A stretch of 64,000 bases of DNA from an uncultured Flavobacteriaceae bacterium (GCA_947500585.1 CANMSN010000001.1:434001-498000), one strand, 5' to 3'; shown: positions 26,172-36,702, counted from the stretch's first letter. The notes: generated from the letters alone by a model not told the origin. Numbers and translations are program-made.

Positions 26172-27977
26172 TTAGTCCATACTACTAATGGGTGTTAGTT
26201 TAATTGTTTTTAAACTTGCCGTTTTTATAGCTCCGTTTACAAAAGACACAGATATAGTATGCTTCCCTGGCTTATTAAAGTTTAAATTCCCTATTTGAAA
26301 AAAGTTATAAATATGTGATGAGCTTTGTTCATTTTGAATCATCGTACCTTCGCTTGTTTCTACACGCCAAACCATTCTACCTTCTCCTGCATAATTAAGA
26401 TCTACTTGATAATAGCCGGGTTCTTTAACATCAATTTCCCAAATCACTTTACCATTTAAATCCCAGTTTTTAGCCTGTTTAATATGCTTCCATTCACCAA
26501 ATTTTTCCATCCATTCTTTTTCTAAAATCTCACAGTTTTCAGCTTTAGCCATGTCAACAGGGATAATAGTTGGGTATACCGGGTCAAGTCCAACCATTTT
26601 ATCAATTTTAGGTTCACCAGCCAATTCAACTTCAATAACTGAAATCAATTTCTCAGGTCTTTTTGCAGGAAGCTGAAGCGTGACCCAGCTATTTTCTTTT
26701 GAAGTTTTTATTGGTTGGAGCTCACCATCTACCAAAAGGTTAGCAGATATTATATTATTTTCAATACCAGGAATTGTAATTTCCCCATCTAAAGGCCATT
26801 GATATACGCATAAATTAAGTTTATTACCTGATACAGTTACATCTCCCCAAGGTAATGCATGACCCCACGGCGATGGCTTTGCTTTATATATAATTTGTGG
26901 ATATTTATTTATCCATTCACCAGATTCTTGAAGATAAGCCACGGCTTGTGTTGGCACACTACCATCTGGTTTCGGTCCAATGTTTAACATATAGGTTCCT
27001 CCTCTTGCTACTGTAGAAATAACATTCTTTAAAATTAACTTTGGGCTTTTCCAGTTTTCATCATACCAAGCATATCCCCAAGAATCATTTGTTACATCAA
27101 CAGTTTCCCATAAACCTTCTATATTTTCAACAGGGATATTCATATCGCCTAAAGACAAATAATCGCCTAACCCATGCCCTGCACGTCCAGAAATTAAAGC
27201 TTTTGGTTGGTTCTTTCTCACTACCTCAACCAATTCTTCTACATATTTTTTTTCCATATCTCCAGGCGTATCAAACCATACGAGTGCTATATCTCCATAT
27301 TCAGTAGTTATCTCTTCAACTTGTGGTAAGCATTTATATTTAAAATAATAATCAAAATCAACTTTTTCACCTTTCTCATTTAAAGTAGGACCTCCATTAC
27401 CTCCGGGGAATGTCCAATCTTGATTGTGTGAATAATAAAATCCGAAACCAAGCCCTAAATCTTTACATGCTTTAGACAACTCTTTCATAGGATCGCGTGC
27501 AAAAGGTGACGCTTTAACGATGTTAAAATCGTTAATTTTAGAATCGTGCATAGCAAATCCATCATGATGCTTACTAGTTACTACGATGTACTTCATTCCA
27601 GCATCTTTAGCTAATTGAGCAATTTCATTAGCATTAAAGTTTATAGGGTTAAATTTTTTGGATTCTGCCATATATTCCTCAACAGGAATATTTGCCCTTC
27701 TTGGATTCATGATCCATTCACTAATACCATAATACGTAGAATCTTTCCATTTATTAGCTATGTTAGAATAAATACCCCAATGGATAAACATAGCGTAATT
27801 ACCATCATCAAATAAATCATTTCTGGGTGTCGTTGAAGATTTTTTGATATCTTTTTGATCACCCCATATTTCATTCATTTCTGGAGTTTTAGTATCTATT
27901 TTTTCTTCAGTTTTCTTTTCTGGCGAGTTACAACCTAAAATTAAAATAGATAATATTATGATTAGTATTTTTCTCAT
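26172..27977 (-). CDS. GH29 alpha-L-fucosidase (lipoprotein)
   Basis: A 601-residue paralogue of the rightward GH29 protein, with lipobox ILGC (Cys16) instead of a plain signal peptide. It shares FIHWGIYS, KHHDGFAMHD, FYYSHNQDW and nucleophile Asp236 in VWFDTPGD. The C-terminal accessory domain (about 475-601) is also shared. Lipidation implies anchoring at the outer or inner membrane, so the two fucosidases may act in different compartments. It is transcribed leftward, with 500 bases of AT-rich spacer upstream. No 28-bp element is seen in front of it. Confidence 0.92.
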   Translation of the reverse strand: MRKILIIILSILILGCNSPEKKTEEKIDTKTPEMNEIWGDQKDIKKSSTTPRNDLFDDGNYAMFIHWGIYSNIANKWKDSTYYGISEWIMNPRRANIPVEEYMAESKKFNPINFNANEIAQLAKDAGMKYIVVTSKHHDGFAMHDSKINDFNIVKASPFARDPMKELSKACKDLGLGFGFYYSHNQDWTFPGGNGGPTLNEKGEKVDFDYYFKYKCLPQVEEITTEYGDIALVWFDTPGDMEKKYVEELVEVVRKNQPKALISGRAGHGLGDYLSLGDMNIPVENIEGLWETVDVTNDSWGYAWYDENWKSPKLILKNVISTVARGGTYMLNIGPKPDGSVPTQAVAYLQESGEWINKYPQIIYKAKPSPWGHALPWGDVTVSGNKLNLCVYQWPLDGEITIPGIENNIISANLLVDGELQPIKTSKENSWVTLQLPAKRPEKLISVIEVELAGEPKIDKMVGLDPVYPTIIPVDMAKAENCEILEKEWMEKFGEWKHIKQAKNWDLNGKVIWEIDVKEPGYYQVDLNYAGEGRMVWRVETSEGTMIQNEQSSSHIYNFFQIGNLNFNKPGKHTISVSFVNGAIKTASLKTIKLTPISSMD

Positions 27978-28477
27978 AATCCAATATTTACTTTTTATAA
28001 AATTATTTTAATTTACTATATTTTACTCTCAAATTTACATAATTTATATGACTAAATGTTTCTCTAATCAATCAATCTACTTAATGTTTAAAAAGAGTGT
28101 AATACACTGATTTTAAAATACTTATTACAAATATTATAAATAATATTTATTGCTGAAATCAATCCATAAACTTATCCGTAATGAATTAAAAAAATCAATA
28201 AAATTTTAATATTAAGTTAAGAAAATTTATGTTCTGAAACATTTTAAGTGATTATCCTTAAATTATAAACAGAACACGAAATGTTTTTTTCAATAAGTGT
28301 ATTTGTATTGAGAGACCTGAAATTAATTTAGGCAATTAAGAGAGTAGTAGAATTATATTGGACGGATTTTAATATCCTCCATTCCATTTAAATTGTCTTT
28401 TACCTTTAATTTTTTAATTTGGTGAGTTTGTATAACTGCAAAGCTTAGGATGACTATAATATATGCTTCGTGATTTA
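27978..28477. other. Intergenic, no clear gene
   Basis: AT-rich. A weak minus-strand fragment at about 28355-28465 (VIQTHQIKKLKVK, MEDIKIRPI) faintly recalls a DUF1080 C-terminus. Otherwise nothing is recognisable. Confidence 0.35.
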
Positions 28478-29440
28478 TTAGTCTTCAATAGGTAATCTCA
28501 AAACTGTCCTTTCACTATTCGGGAAATCAGCTTCTAAATAACTATCAACTTCATTTCCACTCAACCATTGCAAAGCTCTCACCATTGATTGTTGAAATGC
28601 AGCACAACGCATACTTGGTGGCCATTCTTGATTTTCCCACAGGTGTCCATAAGTAGAACAATATACCCTGCCCTTTCCAAACTTTACAGTCCATTCCATA
28701 GGAAAGTTCAATGCTGTTTCTGGTTCTTTGGCATACGATAAGACTTCTAAATTTTCGGTTGTACCTCTTCCATAGCGATAAACCTCTACATCGGCAGCTT
28801 TCCATGATTTAGGCATTCCTTTATGAATAGGATGATTCCCTATTCGGGTTATTAATGCATCTGTACGTGCACCATGTCCTGTGTTTTGGCCTTCTCCTTT
28901 TGGTATAATCTCTAACTCCTCTTTGTCATTAATTATTACTGCTTCACCAAAATCTTTATTTCGCCAACCTAAAGCTATCATTTTATTATATGCAGACCAG
29001 CCTTTAAAAGCATTCGTTGCACCATGATACATATAAACTCCACCACCTCCTGATGCATATTTTTCGAAAGATTGTTTTACCTGATTAGGCCATTGCAAAC
29101 TATCTTCTTTAAAAATATTATTGCAAGTTTGTATAATAACTGGGTATTCATTAAAATCAGGATTCCAATTTTTCCATTCTGTTTCGGTTTCTTTTATATT
29201 TGGACACGTACTTACTGATACATTAAACTTACCACTAGATTCCAATATAGCTTTTAAATATTTTGTGTTAGTAAGCCAATTATGATTACTAAAACCATCA
29301 ATAATTAATACTGGTATTTTAGCAGAATTGTGATTATTATTGTCAATTGATTTCTTATTAATTTGAGCATTTAAGCCAGTAATCCCTAAAATCAAAATGA
29401 TAAACTGTATTACATACTTTTTACTATTGTAACTTTTCAT
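28478..29440 (-). CDS. ThuA-like domain protein
   Basis: A 320-residue secreted protein with a ThuA (trehalose-utilization-like) glutamine-amidotransferase fold pattern. It opens IPVLIIDGFSNHNWL, then has GGGVYMYHGATNAFKGWSAYNK and GKGRVYCSTYGHLWEN near the end, and closes with a QWLSGNEV segment. ThuA-like proteins often sit with DUF1080 and sugar oxidoreductases, and their reaction is unproven. It lies 18 bases downstream of a second ThuA-like gene, in the leftward operon with a DUF1080 gene and three sulfatases. Its role in the PUL is unknown. Confidence 0.75.
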   Translation of the reverse strand: MKSYNSKKYVIQFIILILGITGLNAQINKKSIDNNNHNSAKIPVLIIDGFSNHNWLTNTKYLKAILESSGKFNVSVSTCPNIKETETEWKNWNPDFNEYPVIIQTCNNIFKEDSLQWPNQVKQSFEKYASGGGGVYMYHGATNAFKGWSAYNKMIALGWRNKDFGEAVIINDKEELEIIPKGEGQNTGHGARTDALITRIGNHPIHKGMPKSWKAADVEVYRYGRGTTENLEVLSYAKEPETALNFPMEWTVKFGKGRVYCSTYGHLWENQEWPPSMRCAAFQQSMVRALQWLSGNEVDSYLEADFPNSERTVLRLPIED

Positions 29441-29458
29441 AAATTGTTTACACCATTT

Positions 29459-30202
29459 TTATTTAGTATCATCTACTAACCAAATCAAAGCATTCAGCAC
29501 TAGTTGCTGAAAATGACGATTAGTAACAGCTCCCATACTATGCCCCAATGAGGTATAAAACACTTTTCCTTTCCCATAATTTCTAGTCCAAGCTATTGGT
29601 GTTTTTTGACCTTCATGCTCTGCTTCAATGAGTACTATAGAGCCGTCAGCTTCTGTATTATAAAAATACATTTCATCGTAAATTTCAAAATCTCCAATAT
29701 TTTTAGTTATTGGATGCTCTTGTTTTTTTATTACTACTGGAAACGTATGAATTGGAGGATGTGTTTTAAAAACTGCTCCAATAATCTCAGTATAAATTGG
29801 CAAATGTTCCTTGTCTTTCTTTAAAGCAGCTGTAGCGGAATGAAGTCCTAAAAGTGGTTTACCTTGTTCAACAGCCATCTTAAATCCTCCCATTTGTTCA
29901 TCAGAAAAATGAGTTGGCATACCATTCATTATAATCACATCATAGGCATCCAATGGTCTGGTAAATACACCAAAATCTTCCGAGTATGTAATATAGTATT
30001 CATGCTTTAACTCTAAAAACCTTCTAAGTATAGATGCTACTCCCAAATGGTCGTGCCAATTACCACCCGCCATATATAGAATATGTGTTTTACCTTCTGG
30101 GTTTCTATCTTTATAATCATAATCATGATTTTGAGCTTGAAAAGACAAGGCCATCATGAATAATATTCCAAAAGCAATAGTATTCCTTTTAAAGTGTTCC
30201 AT
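29459..30202 (-). CDS. ThuA-like domain protein
   Basis: A 247-residue protein with a signal peptide (to about 23) and a ThuA-like fold. It has THILYMAGGNWHDH at the start, DAYDVIIMNGMPT, LLGLHSATAALK and a final GKVFYTSLGHSMGAV. It is adjacent to the other ThuA gene (18 bases) and to the DUF1080 gene, whose stop and its own start abut. This tight packing suggests the three act together. Confidence 0.75.
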   Translation of the reverse strand: MEHFKRNTIAFGILFMMALSFQAQNHDYDYKDRNPEGKTHILYMAGGNWHDHLGVASILRRFLELKHEYYITYSEDFGVFTRPLDAYDVIIMNGMPTHFSDEQMGGFKMAVEQGKPLLGLHSATAALKKDKEHLPIYTEIIGAVFKTHPPIHTFPVVIKKQEHPITKNIGDFEIYDEMYFYNTEADGSIVLIEAEHEGQKTPIAWTRNYGKGKVFYTSLGHSMGAVTNRHFQQLVLNALIWLVDDTK

Positions 30203-31348
30203 TTAATTTAATTTTTTTAGTTGAATATCTTTAAACCTTATTTTCAATTCGTTCTTAGCATGAACTTGGAGTGCGATTTTACCAGACATCCCTACATGTT
30301 GTTCTTGGTGAATAGCATCATCCAGTACCCCAGACCCATCAAAATCTGTTACTAAAACTCCATTAAGAAACGATTGTATCATGGTGCCTTTACAAATAAC
30401 ATGAAGTTCGTTCCAAGAAGGATTATCATCTGAATAATAAAAAATTTTGTTATTTGCGTCTTCTGGCTTAAGCCTAGCGTTTGGCATACTCGGATAAATC
30501 CATCTATTGTAGCCATCAGACTCATCATAAAGTAATGCTGTGCGAAATGGTGCTGGTGGATGAATATCAAATTGCGGACCATCAATATCGCCTCCTTCAT
30601 AAAATCGACTGCGTACTTGCAATCCACTATTTCCAGGACTATCTCTATAAGCTTGAAATTTGAGTTTCAGTTCAAAATCAGTCAACTCTTCTTCATAAAA
30701 CAACCATACAGCACCATGGTCTTTGTCCCCTATGGTGTTACAAAAAATACTTTCATTATCTACAGTCCAATAGTTTTTTTCTAAATCTGAAGAATTTCCA
30801 TAAACCTTCCAACCCTTTAAAGTTTCACCATCAAATATGGAGAAGAAATCTGCTGGTTTTAATTCTTTAACTTCAACATAATCTATCATGGCACCTATAC
30901 CATCAGCTCCATAATAAGTATCTTCAAAAGAAAGTGTAAATTCAGTACCTGTAGCCTTAATCGTGTAGGTATACTGTTGCCATATATTGTGTACTGGCTC
31001 TAATTTTGCGATTAAATCGTCATCATTTACAGTAAAAGCAAAATGACTTTCACGCTCAGATACTTTTGGTCTTGCCTGTGCATAAAATGATACTTGATAA
31101 TATGCATCTTTTTTAACTGGAACAGATTGAAATAATTTATAACCTTTACTGTTTGCTAATTCCGCATAATGGTCTCCTTGAACGGGTTGTACATTTAATA
31201 TCGTTTTATGATGCCTTTCTATACTATCTCCTTTTGATTGCCAATGGGAATTTCCATCTTCAAAACTGCTATTCTTTATTAGGTTTTGAGAAAAAACACT
31301 TGTACTTAACATACAAATAAGTAAAAGCAAATGTTTTTGTCCTATCAT
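30203..31348 (-). CDS. DUF1080 (3-keto-disaccharide hydrolase-type) protein with N-terminal CBM
   Basis: A 381-residue secreted protein. Residues about 20-165 form a CBM4/9-like jelly roll (NLIKNSSFEDGNSHW, YQVSFYAQARP). Residues about 170-381 are a DUF1080 concanavalin-like domain starting FFSIFDGETLKGWKVYG. It contains GNSGLQVRSRFYEGG and ends IRFKDIQLKKLN. DUF1080 proteins include 3-keto-glycoside hydrolases and lyases, which act on sugars oxidised at C3. No partner oxidoreductase is in this window. It lies in the leftward sulfatase operon, next to two ThuA genes. Confidence 0.75.
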   Translation of the reverse strand: MIGQKHLLLLICMLSTSVFSQNLIKNSSFEDGNSHWQSKGDSIERHHKTILNVQPVQGDHYAELANSKGYKLFQSVPVKKDAYYQVSFYAQARPKVSERESHFAFTVNDDDLIAKLEPVHNIWQQYTYTIKATGTEFTLSFEDTYYGADGIGAMIDYVEVKELKPADFFSIFDGETLKGWKVYGNSSDLEKNYWTVDNESIFCNTIGDKDHGAVWLFYEEELTDFELKLKFQAYRDSPGNSGLQVRSRFYEGGDIDGPQFDIHPPAPFRTALLYDESDGYNRWIYPSMPNARLKPEDANNKIFYYSDDNPSWNELHVICKGTMIQSFLNGVLVTDFDGSGVLDDAIHQEQHVGMSGKIALQVHAKNELKIRFKDIQLKKLN

Positions 31349-31404
31349 TTCAAAAGTTTTTAGGCATCACGTTTGTTTATAAACGGTACAAAATTTCAAA
31401 CCCA

Positions 31405-32880
31405 TCATTCAATTTGATTCCAAAGTCTGTATGGATCATCGTGCTTTATCATTTGCTCTAATAATAACGCTTCCATCTCTGCAAGTTTATCAGCATATTT
31501 TGGATTATCCGCCAAATTAGTTTCCATTTCCCCAGATTTCTTATGTTCAGGGAGATACTCATTAGGGTTTTCAGCAATATTAAATAATTGAGTTTCTCTT
31601 ACCTTACCATCCATAACATCATACTTTATGAGTTTCCAATCTCCTTTCTTAACACTACGCATACCTGGTTTTGTTCCTCCAGAATACACTCCGTACAAAA
31701 CATCTCGAACAGTTTCTTTTTTACCATCTAATAGCGGTTTTAAACTAGTTCCCTCAACAGTTTCAGGTTGTGGAATTCCTGCCAAATCGCAAAGCGTAGG
31801 TAATATATCTAATAAATAAGAATTACCTTTTAATCGCTTACCACCTTCTATTCCTGGGCCTTTTATAATGAAAGGTACACGCCACGTATGCTCGTATAAG
31901 TTTTGTTTTCCTGTTAAACCGTGTCTACCAATAGACATCCCATGGTCTGAAGTGTATATAATGTATGTGTTATCCAATTCTCCCATGTCTTCGAGCTTTT
32001 TCAATACTTTACCGATTTGGATATCTATATTTTCTGAACAGGCATACTCACGTCCCAACTCATTACGAATGGTTTGCTCATCTCTATTTTTCCATACGCC
32101 ACTCACTTTTTCTTCGTCTCTTAAATTTGGGTGACCGTGAAAAAATGGATGTTCAGGAAGATAATTATCTTGTAATGGAGGTTGTTTAGCATTCGCTGGA
32201 GGAAGACTAGATTCGTCCTTATGGTTTGTAGCTCCATATTTAGCGAGAAGTTCAGGTGTACCATCCCGAATATCGTGAGGATGCGAAAATCCGAAGTAAA
32301 TTAAAAATGGGGCTTGCTCTTTGTTATTTTTACGCATTTCCAAATAGTTCAAGACTTGTTTTGAATGCCAAGCACTACCAGTTTCTTCTGTTCCTCCTCG
32401 TTTTGTGGCATCGTATACCTCAGTAAATTGCTCATTTGCTGCTGCATACGAATTCCCCTTTTTACAGGTTCGCATAGTTTTATACCCTGCTCTATTAAAA
32501 ACGGCACCTATTGTCTGCTTTTCTAAACTATCAGGAGCGTTGGGGTTTTTAAATCCTCTATAAGAAGGTAAATGCCAGAGTGATCGTCCGCTCATAATCA
32601 TATGTCGAGATGGTGTACAAACAGCACCAGACCAAGACCCCATATGGTAGGCGTTATCTAAAACCAAACCATCTTCTGCCAACTTACTTATATTTGGTGT
32701 TTCCAAAATTGATTCTGGGTCATATACCTGTAAATCAAATGGTGACTGGTCATCAACTAAAACGAATAAAAAATTAGGTCGCTTTTCTTCTTTAGGTTGT
32801 TTTTCTACACTTTTACAACTACCTAGAACTAGAAAAAAACCAAATACAACTAATAAACATAGTTTAAAATTTTTATTCAT
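31405..32880 (-). CDS. S1 family sulfatase (lipoprotein)
   Basis: A 491-residue lipoprotein sulfatase (VLGSC, Cys22). Metal ligands are at LVDDQSPFD (Asp43/Asp44), and the formylglycine motif is CTPSR at 88-92. Its active-site sequence differs from the GKWHLG type: it reads CKKGNSYAA there and has YTSDHGMSIGRHG. This is the form seen in choline-sulfatase- or iduronate-like S1 subfamilies, so its substrate is probably distinct from the others. It is in the leftward operon with two other sulfatases upstream. Confidence 0.9.
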   Translation of the reverse strand: MNKNFKLCLLVVFGFFLVLGSCKSVEKQPKEEKRPNFLFVLVDDQSPFDLQVYDPESILETPNISKLAEDGLVLDNAYHMGSWSGAVCTPSRHMIMSGRSLWHLPSYRGFKNPNAPDSLEKQTIGAVFNRAGYKTMRTCKKGNSYAAANEQFTEVYDATKRGGTEETGSAWHSKQVLNYLEMRKNNKEQAPFLIYFGFSHPHDIRDGTPELLAKYGATNHKDESSLPPANAKQPPLQDNYLPEHPFFHGHPNLRDEEKVSGVWKNRDEQTIRNELGREYACSENIDIQIGKVLKKLEDMGELDNTYIIYTSDHGMSIGRHGLTGKQNLYEHTWRVPFIIKGPGIEGGKRLKGNSYLLDILPTLCDLAGIPQPETVEGTSLKPLLDGKKETVRDVLYGVYSGGTKPGMRSVKKGDWKLIKYDVMDGKVRETQLFNIAENPNEYLPEHKKSGEMETNLADNPKYADKLAEMEALLLEQMIKHDDPYRLWNQIE

Positions 32881-32957
32881 ATTTTATACGATATTATTGT
32901 GAACCTCCTAAAGTACTAAATAGTAGCTTTAAGAGGTTCAATATTTAATATTTACTT

Positions 32958-34811
32958 TTAATTCACTTTTTCAACATCAATGTAAAACGCATTGCATGGT
33001 GTTCCGTCTTCCATATCAAAATAGGCTAAAAGCTCTGTTTCGCCTTGAGCAACTTCCATTTCAAGCACTGCAGCTTCTTCATTATTATCTACATCAACTT
33101 CAGCATTATTATCAGCTATTTTCAAATATGCTTTACTAAACTTCATAGATTTTCCATTAGCAATTGGAGCTTCATAAAGGGTTTCTGGTTTTCCATCATT
33201 TAATGCTGCACTAAGTGCCAAACCACTTTCAGAAGGCCATCGTCGCAAATGAAATCTATATTTACCCGCTTTAACAAAATTCACAGTAAATGGTGCGGGT
33301 TCCATGGGTTTCCCTGCTCGAATCATTTGTTGATTCCATGGTGGGTAAAAATCAATAGTTCGAGCGTCATGACAGGTAATTGCATCAATATCATCTACTC
33401 CTAAATCTATAACAGAAAATTTGGTTTCTTTAATAACATCTTCCCACCAAGTTTCGTAAAAGGCATTCATTTCTGCTACTTTTTCAGGGAATTTATCCGC
33501 TAAATCAATGGTTTGCCCAGGGTCATCTACGATATTATAAAGCTCTTTACCCTTTATTAAACGCCAGTTATCATCCATAACACAACTGTTTTTTCCTTTT
33601 TCAGGCCAAGGAATACGTTGTGTATCTGTTACTAAATATCGTTCTGGAGCATCAGACTTTCCTAGAAGATAATCACTTATATCGGTACCATCCATAGTCT
33701 TTTTTGATACAAATTTCTGATTAGTTAGAGTAACAAATGTTGGCAATACATCTACATGGGCAGTTAAATCGTTCAAACTTTTACCTCCTGTTAATCCGCC
33801 ATCTGGCCATCTTACAATAAAAGGCACTCTATGTCCACCATCATATTCACTTCCTTTTGTTCCACGCATGCCTACATTATATCCAAATACTTCATTTGTT
33901 TTATCATTCACTTTGTAACCTCTTGCGGTACCATTATCAGTAGTAAAAACTACAATGGTATTATCGGCAATACCCAATGCTTCCAATTTATTCAATAATT
34001 TTTTGAAATTATCGTCAATATTAGTAATCATGCCATAAAAACGCTTTTGAGTTTCCTCTATACGGGTTTCATCTTTATATAAATCATAATATTCCTTTGG
34101 AAGGTTGTAAGGACCATGAGGCGCATTTAAACTTAAGTAACAAAAGAAAGGTTCGTCTTTTTTAGCTTCAATAAAACTTAAAGCTTCATCAAACCAGATA
34201 TCTGTACAATAGCCTTGTTTTTTTTCTGGAACGCCATTTCTGTAATAAGAATCATCAAAATAATCGTTATTCCAATAATCTGGAGTTTGTCCAACACCTC
34301 CACCACCATGGTAAAATGTTTCGTCAAAACCTCTTTCGTAAGGTCTAAATGGATGATTGTCACCTAAGTGCCATTTACCAAACATACCCGTTTTGTATCC
34401 ATTATCTTGTAGTACATTAGCAATAGTAACTTCTTCTCTATTTAACATAGAGGCACCCATAATGGTATGCCAAACACCGTTTCTATTACAGTTTCTTCCT
34501 GTTAATAAACCTGCTCTTGTAGGTGCACATGTCGTCCCTACGTGGTAATTGGTTAGGTTTACCGACTCTGTAGAGAATTTATCTATGGTGGGTGTTTTTA
34601 TAATTGGGTTACCTGTATGTCCCAAATCTCCATAACCTTGGTCGTCTGTAATGACAAACACGATATTTGGTCTCGTGTCTATTTCTTCGTTTTCTATTTT
34701 TTTAGCATCTTCCTTACAAGAAGTAAGGCTTATTGAAATCATTACTAATAAAAAATAAGATGTTGAAAAGTTCCTTATTTTAAAAAATTCAAAAACATGT
34801 TTTAGCTTCAT
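32958..34811 (-). CDS. S1 family sulfatase (lipoprotein) with C-terminal domain
   Basis: A 617-residue lipoprotein sulfatase (LTSC, Cys32). Metal ligands are at ITDDQGYGD (Asp56/Asp57), and the maturation motif is CAPTR at 95-99. FGKWHLGDN and FTTDNGTARG follow. Residues about 470-617 are an extra beta-sandwich-like domain (KAGKYRFHLRRWPSE), maybe glycan-binding. It is 48 bases from the next sulfatase upstream on the same strand. Confidence 0.92.
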   Translation of the reverse strand: MKLKHVFEFFKIRNFSTSYFLLVMISISLTSCKEDAKKIENEEIDTRPNIVFVITDDQGYGDLGHTGNPIIKTPTIDKFSTESVNLTNYHVGTTCAPTRAGLLTGRNCNRNGVWHTIMGASMLNREEVTIANVLQDNGYKTGMFGKWHLGDNHPFRPYERGFDETFYHGGGGVGQTPDYWNNDYFDDSYYRNGVPEKKQGYCTDIWFDEALSFIEAKKDEPFFCYLSLNAPHGPYNLPKEYYDLYKDETRIEETQKRFYGMITNIDDNFKKLLNKLEALGIADNTIVVFTTDNGTARGYKVNDKTNEVFGYNVGMRGTKGSEYDGGHRVPFIVRWPDGGLTGGKSLNDLTAHVDVLPTFVTLTNQKFVSKKTMDGTDISDYLLGKSDAPERYLVTDTQRIPWPEKGKNSCVMDDNWRLIKGKELYNIVDDPGQTIDLADKFPEKVAEMNAFYETWWEDVIKETKFSVIDLGVDDIDAITCHDARTIDFYPPWNQQMIRAGKPMEPAPFTVNFVKAGKYRFHLRRWPSESGLALSAALNDGKPETLYEAPIANGKSMKFSKAYLKIADNNAEVDVDNNEEAAVLEMEVAQGETELLAYFDMEDGTPCNAFYIDVEKVN

Positions 34812-34859
34812 AATTGATTTTTAGTTTATGTTAGTATTTTAATATTTATGCTCTTCTTA

Positions 34860-36401
34860 TTACAAATCATTCATCCATTCTAACTGAGACCATCTTTCTG
34901 GACCATCATTATTTTGTTTAGCGCCTTCTGTACTCCTACCGTTTAAAACAATTTGCGAAAGTTCTTTTCTGTATAGTTCTAACAGTTCAGATTTTTCATC
35001 TTGTAAATTATGTTCTTCGCCAATATCATTACTTAAATTATATAATTGAAATTTAGGTAAACTATCAATGGCTTTATCATTAGGTCTTGGAAAACTCCAC
35101 CCTCCAGAACCTGGACAAAAAATCGCTTTGTAATCACCTTTGCGATAAGCAAAAGAACCATTTATAGAGTGATGAACAATACTTTCTCTTTTTGGAAAAC
35201 TAGATTCAACCCCGAGTGCAGATAAGAAACTGTAACTATCCTCAGCTATATTATCAGCAATTTTCATGTCTAAGGCATCAGCAATCGTTATAAAAAAATC
35301 TGTAGTGCACACCAATTGATTAGATTTTGCAGATTTCACCTTTTCTGGCCACCTAACTATAAATGGTACGCGATGACCGCCTTCAAAAATATCGGCTTTA
35401 TGGCCACGGAACACATAACTTGGATCATGGTTTTTTGTTGCCAATTGCTCATAATCTGCTTTATTAGAACAGCCGTTGTCACTTGTAAAAACTATTATGG
35501 TATTATCTGCAATACCTTGTTTTTCCAAGGCATTCATCACTTCACCAACAACCCAATCTACCATTAACACAAAATCGCCGTAGGGATTATCTAATCCACT
35601 TTTACCTTTAAATTCATCTGTTGGTAAAATAGGTGTGTGAGGTGCCGGTAAAGGCATGTACATAAAGAAGGGCTGGTCACTTTTTGCATGTTCACTTATA
35701 AAATCAACTGTTCTGGTTGTAATTTCTGGTAAAACTTGTTCATGTACAAAATCGTCGGATGTTAATCCCTTGCGCCACATACCTTGATCGTCAGTATTTT
35801 CAGTAAATTTAGTTGGCACCATTGTAGCTTGGTCATTTTCTACCCATACATAAGGTGTCATATCTAAAGAGCCATTAAATCCATACCAATAATCGAACCC
35901 ATTAGAAGTAGGTCCATTTTTTATTTTCTTAGAAAAATCAACAGAATCTTTACCCTTTTCGATGTTTGCCCAATCCCAACCTAAATGCCATTTACCAATA
36001 GCTGCTGTGTTGTATCCATTAGATTTTAATAATCCTGCAATAGTGGTTCTATCTTTAGGTATTAAAGCTGGACTATACCCCTGTAAAACATGCTTTTTTA
36101 ATTTTGAACGCCAATTATAACGTCCCGTTAATATACCGTATCGTGTTGGCGTACATACGGAACTGCTAGTATGTGCATCTGTGAACAGGACACCTTCTGA
36201 AGCTAGTTTATCAATATTAGTTGTTTTTATTTTAGAATCTTTATTATAACTTGACACATCGCCGTAACCTAAATCATCGGCTAAAATAAAAATGATGTTA
36301 GGCTTACTCTCAACCTTTTTAGTTTGTGCTTTTCCACAACCATAAAATGAAAACACTAATAATTGCAAAACGAGTATGCTAAATATTTTACTTTTCTTCA
36401 T
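34860..36401 (-). CDS. S1 family sulfatase (lipoprotein), operon leader
   Basis: A 513-residue lipoprotein sulfatase (YGC, Cys22). Metal ligands are at LADDLGYGD (Asp42/Asp43). CTPTR is at 83-87, followed by GRYNWRSKLKK, GKWHLGWDWAN and FTSDNGCSNKADY. It is the closest intact relative of the decayed sulfatase at 3190-3879 and of the relic at 51271-51501. It is the first gene of the leftward operon, with element D 246 bases upstream. The operon runs on through two sulfatases, DUF1080 and two ThuA genes. Confidence 0.92.
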   Translation of the reverse strand: MKKSKIFSILVLQLLVFSFYGCGKAQTKKVESKPNIIFILADDLGYGDVSSYNKDSKIKTTNIDKLASEGVLFTDAHTSSSVCTPTRYGILTGRYNWRSKLKKHVLQGYSPALIPKDRTTIAGLLKSNGYNTAAIGKWHLGWDWANIEKGKDSVDFSKKIKNGPTSNGFDYWYGFNGSLDMTPYVWVENDQATMVPTKFTENTDDQGMWRKGLTSDDFVHEQVLPEITTRTVDFISEHAKSDQPFFMYMPLPAPHTPILPTDEFKGKSGLDNPYGDFVLMVDWVVGEVMNALEKQGIADNTIIVFTSDNGCSNKADYEQLATKNHDPSYVFRGHKADIFEGGHRVPFIVRWPEKVKSAKSNQLVCTTDFFITIADALDMKIADNIAEDSYSFLSALGVESSFPKRESIVHHSINGSFAYRKGDYKAIFCPGSGGWSFPRPNDKAIDSLPKFQLYNLSNDIGEEHNLQDEKSELLELYRKELSQIVLNGRSTEGAKQNNDGPERWSQLEWMNDL

Positions 36402-36613
36402 AAACTATTAAATCTTATATTATTACAGATAAATTTTTACTCTTTATTTCTTCTCATAGTTTTTCATCTATGAAAGTGTTAATATATTGGTAGTTAAATA
36501 CAATATTCTCAATTTGGAAGTTATAGAAATATGTATTTTGTTTCGCGTTTTGCGTTCAAAAAAAGAAAACATAATAAACGAACTTGGTTTATTTATGTTA
36601 ATCTTTATTATCG

Positions 36614-36702
36614 AAAATGTAAAGATTCTAAATTTATTACAAATAATGATTCTCTTTTCAACCAACTTTATGCTCAAATCAAACATTATAAGAGTTAATA
36701 AT
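36614..36702. repeat. 89-bp repeat, copy 1
   Basis: Matches 39383-39471 over 89 bases with three mismatches, in the same orientation. It contains element D. The two copies lie upstream of two different leftward transcription units, suggesting that a promoter region was duplicated. Confidence 0.85.
36648..36675 (-). promoter_or_regulatory. Conserved PUL element D
   Basis: On the minus strand reads GAGCATAAAGTTGGTTGAA, then an AAGAGAATC block. It lies 246 bases upstream of the sulfatase start at 36401, inside the 89-bp repeat. Confidence 0.6.

Noticed and set aside
28355-28465. Possible DUF1080 C-terminal fragment on the minus strand
   Set aside because: Only about 30 residues with weak likeness and no start or conserved core, so it may be chance.
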